In this document: piece by piece, positions 4,720 through 7,655 of the stretch
Numbering within the stretch: position 1 is the first letter of the stretch
Layout of the letters: the number at the start of each line of letters is the position of its first letter
From: Actinomycetota bacterium
GTDB lineage: Bacteria; Actinomycetota; Thermoleophilia; Solirubrobacterales; Solirubrobacteraceae
DNA: 7,655 nucleotides
Assembly: GCA_005788585.1 (NCBI GenBank)
Contig: SYBY01000021.1
Span: 1-7,655 of the forward strand
Direction of reading: 5' to 3'
The notes under the pieces: model-generated
Database searches by the model: none
Seen by the model: the letters and a program-made list of their open reading frames with translations, nothing else
What the model was told of the DNA's origin: nothing
Translations under genes and position numbers: made by a program

Positions 4720-7028
4720 GCCCGTGGCCGCCGCTTCTCGGGGTCATAGAACGGGACGGACGTCACGGTGGCGTCCAGCGTGCGGCGGCGGCCCTCGGCA
4801 CGCTGCACGGTCAGCAGCGTGCCTTCGTTCGCGTGCTGCACGGCCACGCGTGCCAGCGCGACCGGCGCGCGGCGGTTGGGGGAGACGACGGCGCTGGTCA
4901 CGACGCCCACGGTCTGGCGCCCGGCCAGCACCGCGTCACCGTGCGCCGGCGCCTCACCGCCGTCGAGCAGCAGTCCGACGAGCCGCTCGCGCGGATGGTC
5001 GTGCCGCTCGATGAGGGCGTCGCGGCCCGTGAAGTCCTCGCCGTCGAGCGCGACGGTGAAGCCGATGCCCGCCTCGTACGGGTCCTCGCCGCTGCCGAAC
5101 TCGTGGCCGGCGAGGATGAGCCCGGCCTCGACGCGCAGCAGCTCCAGCGCGTCGAGCCCGAGCGGGGCGATCCCGTGGTCGGCGCCCGCCTCGAGGACCG
5201 CGTCCCAGACCGCCTCCCCGTGGCGGGGATGACAGAAGACCTCGTACCCGAGCTCGCCGGTGTAGCCCGTGCGTGAGACGACGACCGGGACGCCCTGCGG
5301 CCCCCCGATCCGCCCGACGAGGAAGCGGAACCAGCGCAGGTCGGCGACGTCGGGCTGGGTGGGTGAGGACCAGAGGATCGACGCGAGCACGTCGCGGCTG
5401 CGGGGACCCTGGACGGCGAGGTTGTGCAGGTCGTCGGTGGCGGGCTTGATCCACACCCGCTGCAGGCCGTGGCGTTCCGCGGTCTCGCGCAGCAGCAGCT
5501 CGTCGGTGTCGCAGCCGCCGACGAACCGCCAGTTGTCCTGGGCCAGGCGGAAGACCGTCGCGTCGTCGACCATGGCACCGGTCTCGTCGCACACCGCCGT
5601 ATAGGAGACCTGCCCGACGGCGATCCGCCGCGCGTCGCGCGTGATCGTGCGCTGGATGAGCGTCTCGGCGTCGGGGCCGAGGACCTCCCACTTGCGCAGC
5701 TGGGAGAGGTCCATCACCGCGACGCGCTCCCGGCACGCCAGGTATTCCGCGGTCGCCCCGTGGCCGTGGAAGCGCTCGGGCAGCCAGAAGCCGCCGCCGT
5801 CGGTCATGTCCGCACCCAGCGCGCGAGCCCGCGCGCCGAAGGCCGAGTCGGCCGTCATGCGCGGCGGCAGGTCGATGTCGGGCCGGTGCGCGATCGCGAC
5901 GCTGAAGCGGTGCTCGGGGCGATAGACGCGGACGTGCACGTCGGTCACCTCCCATCCGTTGGAGGGGTCGATGTCGTCGGGGCAGGCCGACGACGCGCAG
6001 ACGAGGTCGTCGAGCGCGCGCAGCAGGACGTGGTCGCCCGGCCGCGACCACGGCTCGTCGCCGACGAGCAGGTGCGATGCGTCGAAGGCCGTGTTGTAGA
6101 AGAGGTTCAGCGCGGGCCAGCCACCGCGCGGCGCGATTCCCCACGGCGCGAGGACGCGGTTGAAGTTGTCGGTGCAGTTGACGTGGCCGGGGTAGCCGAG
6201 GTCCTCGTAGTAGCGCGCCGTGCACGCCAGGGCGAAGGTGTCGTGGCGGCCGACGGTGTCCTGCACGACCTCGACGAGCGGCAGCAGGTCGGTGTCGAAG
6301 AACTTGCCGCGCAGCCCGGGCTCGGGGTAGGCCCGGCCGGTCATCGACCGCGTTGCGGTGGCGTCGAGACCGCGCTCGATGCCGTCCTCGAGCTTGCCGC
6401 GCGCGAACGCGACGAAGTCCGAGCACTGCCGCCCGGCGACGTCGATGATCTGGATGTACTCGCCGGCCTGAACGGTGTAGTCGCGAGCGGTGGCGGCGTC
6501 GATGCGCAGCTCCAAGCGCGGCTCGGCCAGCGGGGGCGGCAGCTCCGCGTCCTCGCGTCCTGCCGGCGCGGCACGGTGCAGCTGGAGCAGCAGGTCCGGC
6601 GCGTCAGGCTCGCCGGTCTCCGGCGCGGCGACCACGAGCAGGGCGTCGCGGGCAGCGACGGCGGCAAAGACCGGGGCGAGGGTCAGACGGGCCGACCTGA
6701 TCGCGTGCAGGTCGGCCCCTCCGGCGTGCAGCGTGCGTGCGAAGGTGTCGCCGTCCGGGCCCGCGAGCGTCTGCAGCAGCCCCGCCGGCCCGTCGGGCGT
6801 CAGGCCCAGCGCGTCGAACGCTGCGGTCCCCGCGTGGTCGAGGAGCGTGACCTCGACGGTGCGCCCGCCCCGCGGATCGACGAGCTCCACGCGGTCGTCG
6901 CCGCGCAGCGCCACCGCCGTCGCGCCGCCGGGACGCACCCAGAACGACTCGCGCTCGCGGCGCACCGCGAGCAGGCCATTGCCCGCCAGCGGCGCTCCCG
7001 GTCCGGCGATCGCGTCGATCGCGGCCAC
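4716..7028 (-). CDS. tdm: Trimethylamine-N-oxide demethylase-like DUF1989-GcvT fusion
   Basis: The 770-aa cytosolic fusion resembles Tdm, which converts TMAO to dimethylamine and formaldehyde and delivers the C1 unit to tetrahydrofolate. The DUF1989 part (about 180-372) shows GRQCSDF (199-205), GHVNCTDNF (281-289) and CASSACPDD (344-352). Cys269, Cys285 and Cys349 are spaced 16 and 64 residues apart, fitting the three-cysteine zinc site I recall for Methylocella Tdm, and Asp204 falls at its catalytic Asp (recalled numbering, a constant +6 offset). The GcvT folate domain (about 395-660) has VAVMDLSQLRKWEVLGPDAE, YTAVCDETGAMVDDATV (Asp488/489), LAVQGPRS, SRTGYTGELGYEVF and LDALELLRVEAGLILAGHEF. 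A GCV_T_C barrel follows (about 680-765). Start: GTG at 7028, 9 bp after the ACAD-fold gene, with GAGG close before it; GTG at codon 22 is an alternative. Related DUF1989 proteins act as carboxyguanidine deiminases, so another methylated N-substrate is possible. Confidence 0.85.
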   Translation of the reverse strand: MAAIDAIAGPGAPLAGNGLLAVRRERESFWVRPGGATAVALRGDDRVELVDPRGGRTVEVTLLDHAGTAAFDALGLTPDGPAGLLQTLAGPDGDTFARTLHAGGADLHAIRSARLTLAPVFAAVAARDALLVVAAPETGEPDAPDLLLQLHRAAPAGREDAELPPPLAEPRLELRIDAATARDYTVQAGEYIQIIDVAGRQCSDFVAFARGKLEDGIERGLDATATRSMTGRAYPEPGLRGKFFDTDLLPLVEVVQDTVGRHDTFALACTARYYEDLGYPGHVNCTDNFNRVLAPWGIAPRGGWPALNLFYNTAFDASHLLVGDEPWSRPGDHVLLRALDDLVCASSACPDDIDPSNGWEVTDVHVRVYRPEHRFSVAIAHRPDIDLPPRMTADSAFGARARALGADMTDGGGFWLPERFHGHGATAEYLACRERVAVMDLSQLRKWEVLGPDAETLIQRTITRDARRIAVGQVSYTAVCDETGAMVDDATVFRLAQDNWRFVGGCDTDELLLRETAERHGLQRVWIKPATDDLHNLAVQGPRSRDVLASILWSSPTQPDVADLRWFRFLVGRIGGPQGVPVVVSRTGYTGELGYEVFCHPRHGEAVWDAVLEAGADHGIAPLGLDALELLRVEAGLILAGHEFGSGEDPYEAGIGFTVALDGEDFTGRDALIERHDHPRERLVGLLLDGGEAPAHGDAVLAGRQTVGVVTSAVVSPNRRAPVALARVAVQHANEGTLLTVQRAEGRRRTLDATVTSVPFYDPEKRRPRA

Positions 7029-7037
7029 GTGCCTCGC

Positions 7038-7655
7038 CTACGCGGCCGCGGTGTCCGCCGCCTCGGCCAGGAGCTGCTCGGCGAGCGCGCGCTTGCCGTC
7101 GGCGTCGAGCTTCTTCAGCTCGTTCTCGACCGCCCGCCGGTTGTAGGTCTGGTTCCAGTAGTCCAGTGCGTCGAAGCCCAGCAGCGCGGCCTTGCCGACG
7201 AACTGGCGCAGCACCTCGTTCGTCGGGCCCATCACCCACCCGGCCTTCGCGTCGCGCAGGTAGCGCTCGAGCTCCATGTCGCCGCGCTTGTAGCCCGTGC
7301 CGCCGCAGGCGTGGAGCATCTTGTCGACGACGTGGGCGGTGTTCTTCGCCGCGATGAACTTGATCTGCCACGACCAGTGCAGGAAGCCGGCCCGGGCGAA
7401 CTCGCCGACCGCGAGCTCCTTCGTGTTGCCGTCGGTCGCCTCGTCCATGGCCTGGGCGACGCTGAAGGTGAACAGCCGGGCGGCGTTCGTGTCCATGATC
7501 GCCTCGCCGACGTAGTCCTGGATCGTCGGGTAGTCGGCGACGCGCAGGCCGACGTCGGCGTGGCGCTTGCGGGTGGTCTGGCGCTTGGCGATGTCGATCG
7601 CGCCCATCGCCAGGCCGTTCCACACCGACGAGGAGCCGATGAGGAACCACGGGTC
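7038..7655 (-). CDS. Acyl-CoA dehydrogenase-fold flavoprotein, C-terminal part; possible monooxygenase component
   Basis: The gene enters from the right edge in frame; 205 C-terminal residues and a TAG at 7040-7038 are seen. The helical C-terminal domain of the ACAD superfamily is recognisable in NGLAMGAIDIAKRQTTRKR (13-31), YPTIQDYVGEAIMDTNAARLF (42-62) and LHACGGTGYKRGDMELERYLRDAK (114-137, the 'HGG.GY.......RDA' motif), followed by GWVMGPTNEVLRQFVGK. Where typical ACADs have YEGT with the catalytic Glu, this reads VMGPT, so that Glu is missing. The helix-G position used by isovaleryl-CoA dehydrogenase also seems not to be Glu. ACAD-fold proteins without the base include flavin-dependent monooxygenases (DszC, HsaA, and nitrososynthases such as DnmZ and KijD3) that use reduced flavin from a separate reductase; one is encoded two genes downstream. 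The tail (about 170-205) is charged, alanine-rich and helical. An ordinary acyl-CoA dehydrogenase cannot be excluded without the N-terminal half. Confidence 0.75.
   Translation of the reverse strand, partial: DPWFLIGSSSVWNGLAMGAIDIAKRQTTRKRHADVGLRVADYPTIQDYVGEAIMDTNAARLFTFSVAQAMDEATDGNTKELAVGEFARAGFLHWSWQIKFIAAKNTAHVVDKMLHACGGTGYKRGDMELERYLRDAKAGWVMGPTNEVLRQFVGKAALLGFDALDYWNQTYNRRAVENELKKLDADGKRALAEQLLAEAADTAAA

Noticed and set aside
4954..6426. 490-codon alternative minus-strand frame inside the tdm-like gene
   Set aside because: It is an Arg/Pro/Ala-rich out-of-frame reading. The overlapping frame has the continuous DUF1989 and GcvT motifs.
4716..7028. Plain glycine-cleavage T protein
   Set aside because: It is about twice the usual length, carries an N-terminal DUF1989 region with a probable metal site, and no gcvH or gcvP gene lies nearby.

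Overview
This is a very GC-rich, almost fully coding window. It looks like a chromosomal segment from an actinobacterium, most likely class Thermoleophilia (Solirubrobacter, Conexibacter, Patulibacter or Baekduia relatives). The clues are GTG starts, the GC content, and a secreted protein ending in the arginine/lysine-rich module with an 'LTRAGRKRLRR' signature that I associate with exported proteins of that class. The taxonomic call is inference. No RNA gene, mobile element, CRISPR array or tandem repeat was seen.

Layout. Positions 1-257 (minus) hold the N-terminus of a succinyl-CoA ligase-type beta subunit that runs off the left edge. A 76-bp divergent gap separates it from a secreted clan GH-A-like glycoside hydrolase (334-2319, plus). 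That gene converges, with a 1-bp gap, on a minus-strand run that continues to the right edge. In transcription order (right to left) the run is: an acyl-CoA dehydrogenase-fold flavoprotein (partial, 7655-7038); a 770-aa DUF1989-GcvT fusion closely resembling trimethylamine-N-oxide demethylase, Tdm (7028-4716); a flavin reductase overlapping it by ATGA (4719-4126); then, after a 96-bp leader with two short palindromes, a sulfide:quinone oxidoreductase with all three active-site cysteines (4029-2809) and an SRPBCC protein (2770-2321).

How they may work together. The three right-hand genes are tightly packed (9-bp gap, then 4-bp overlap) and form one likely operon. The ACAD-fold protein lacks the usual catalytic glutamate and sits in an operon with a flavin reductase, which is what a two-component flavin monooxygenase would need. 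The Tdm-like protein would cleave an amine N-oxide and pass the released C1 unit to tetrahydrofolate. The working hypothesis is an N-oxidation plus demethylation module for a methylated amine, in which an ACAD-fold oxygenase stands in for the usual FMO-type Tmm. The sqr-SRPBCC pair probably has its own promoter and serves sulfide oxidation or detoxification.
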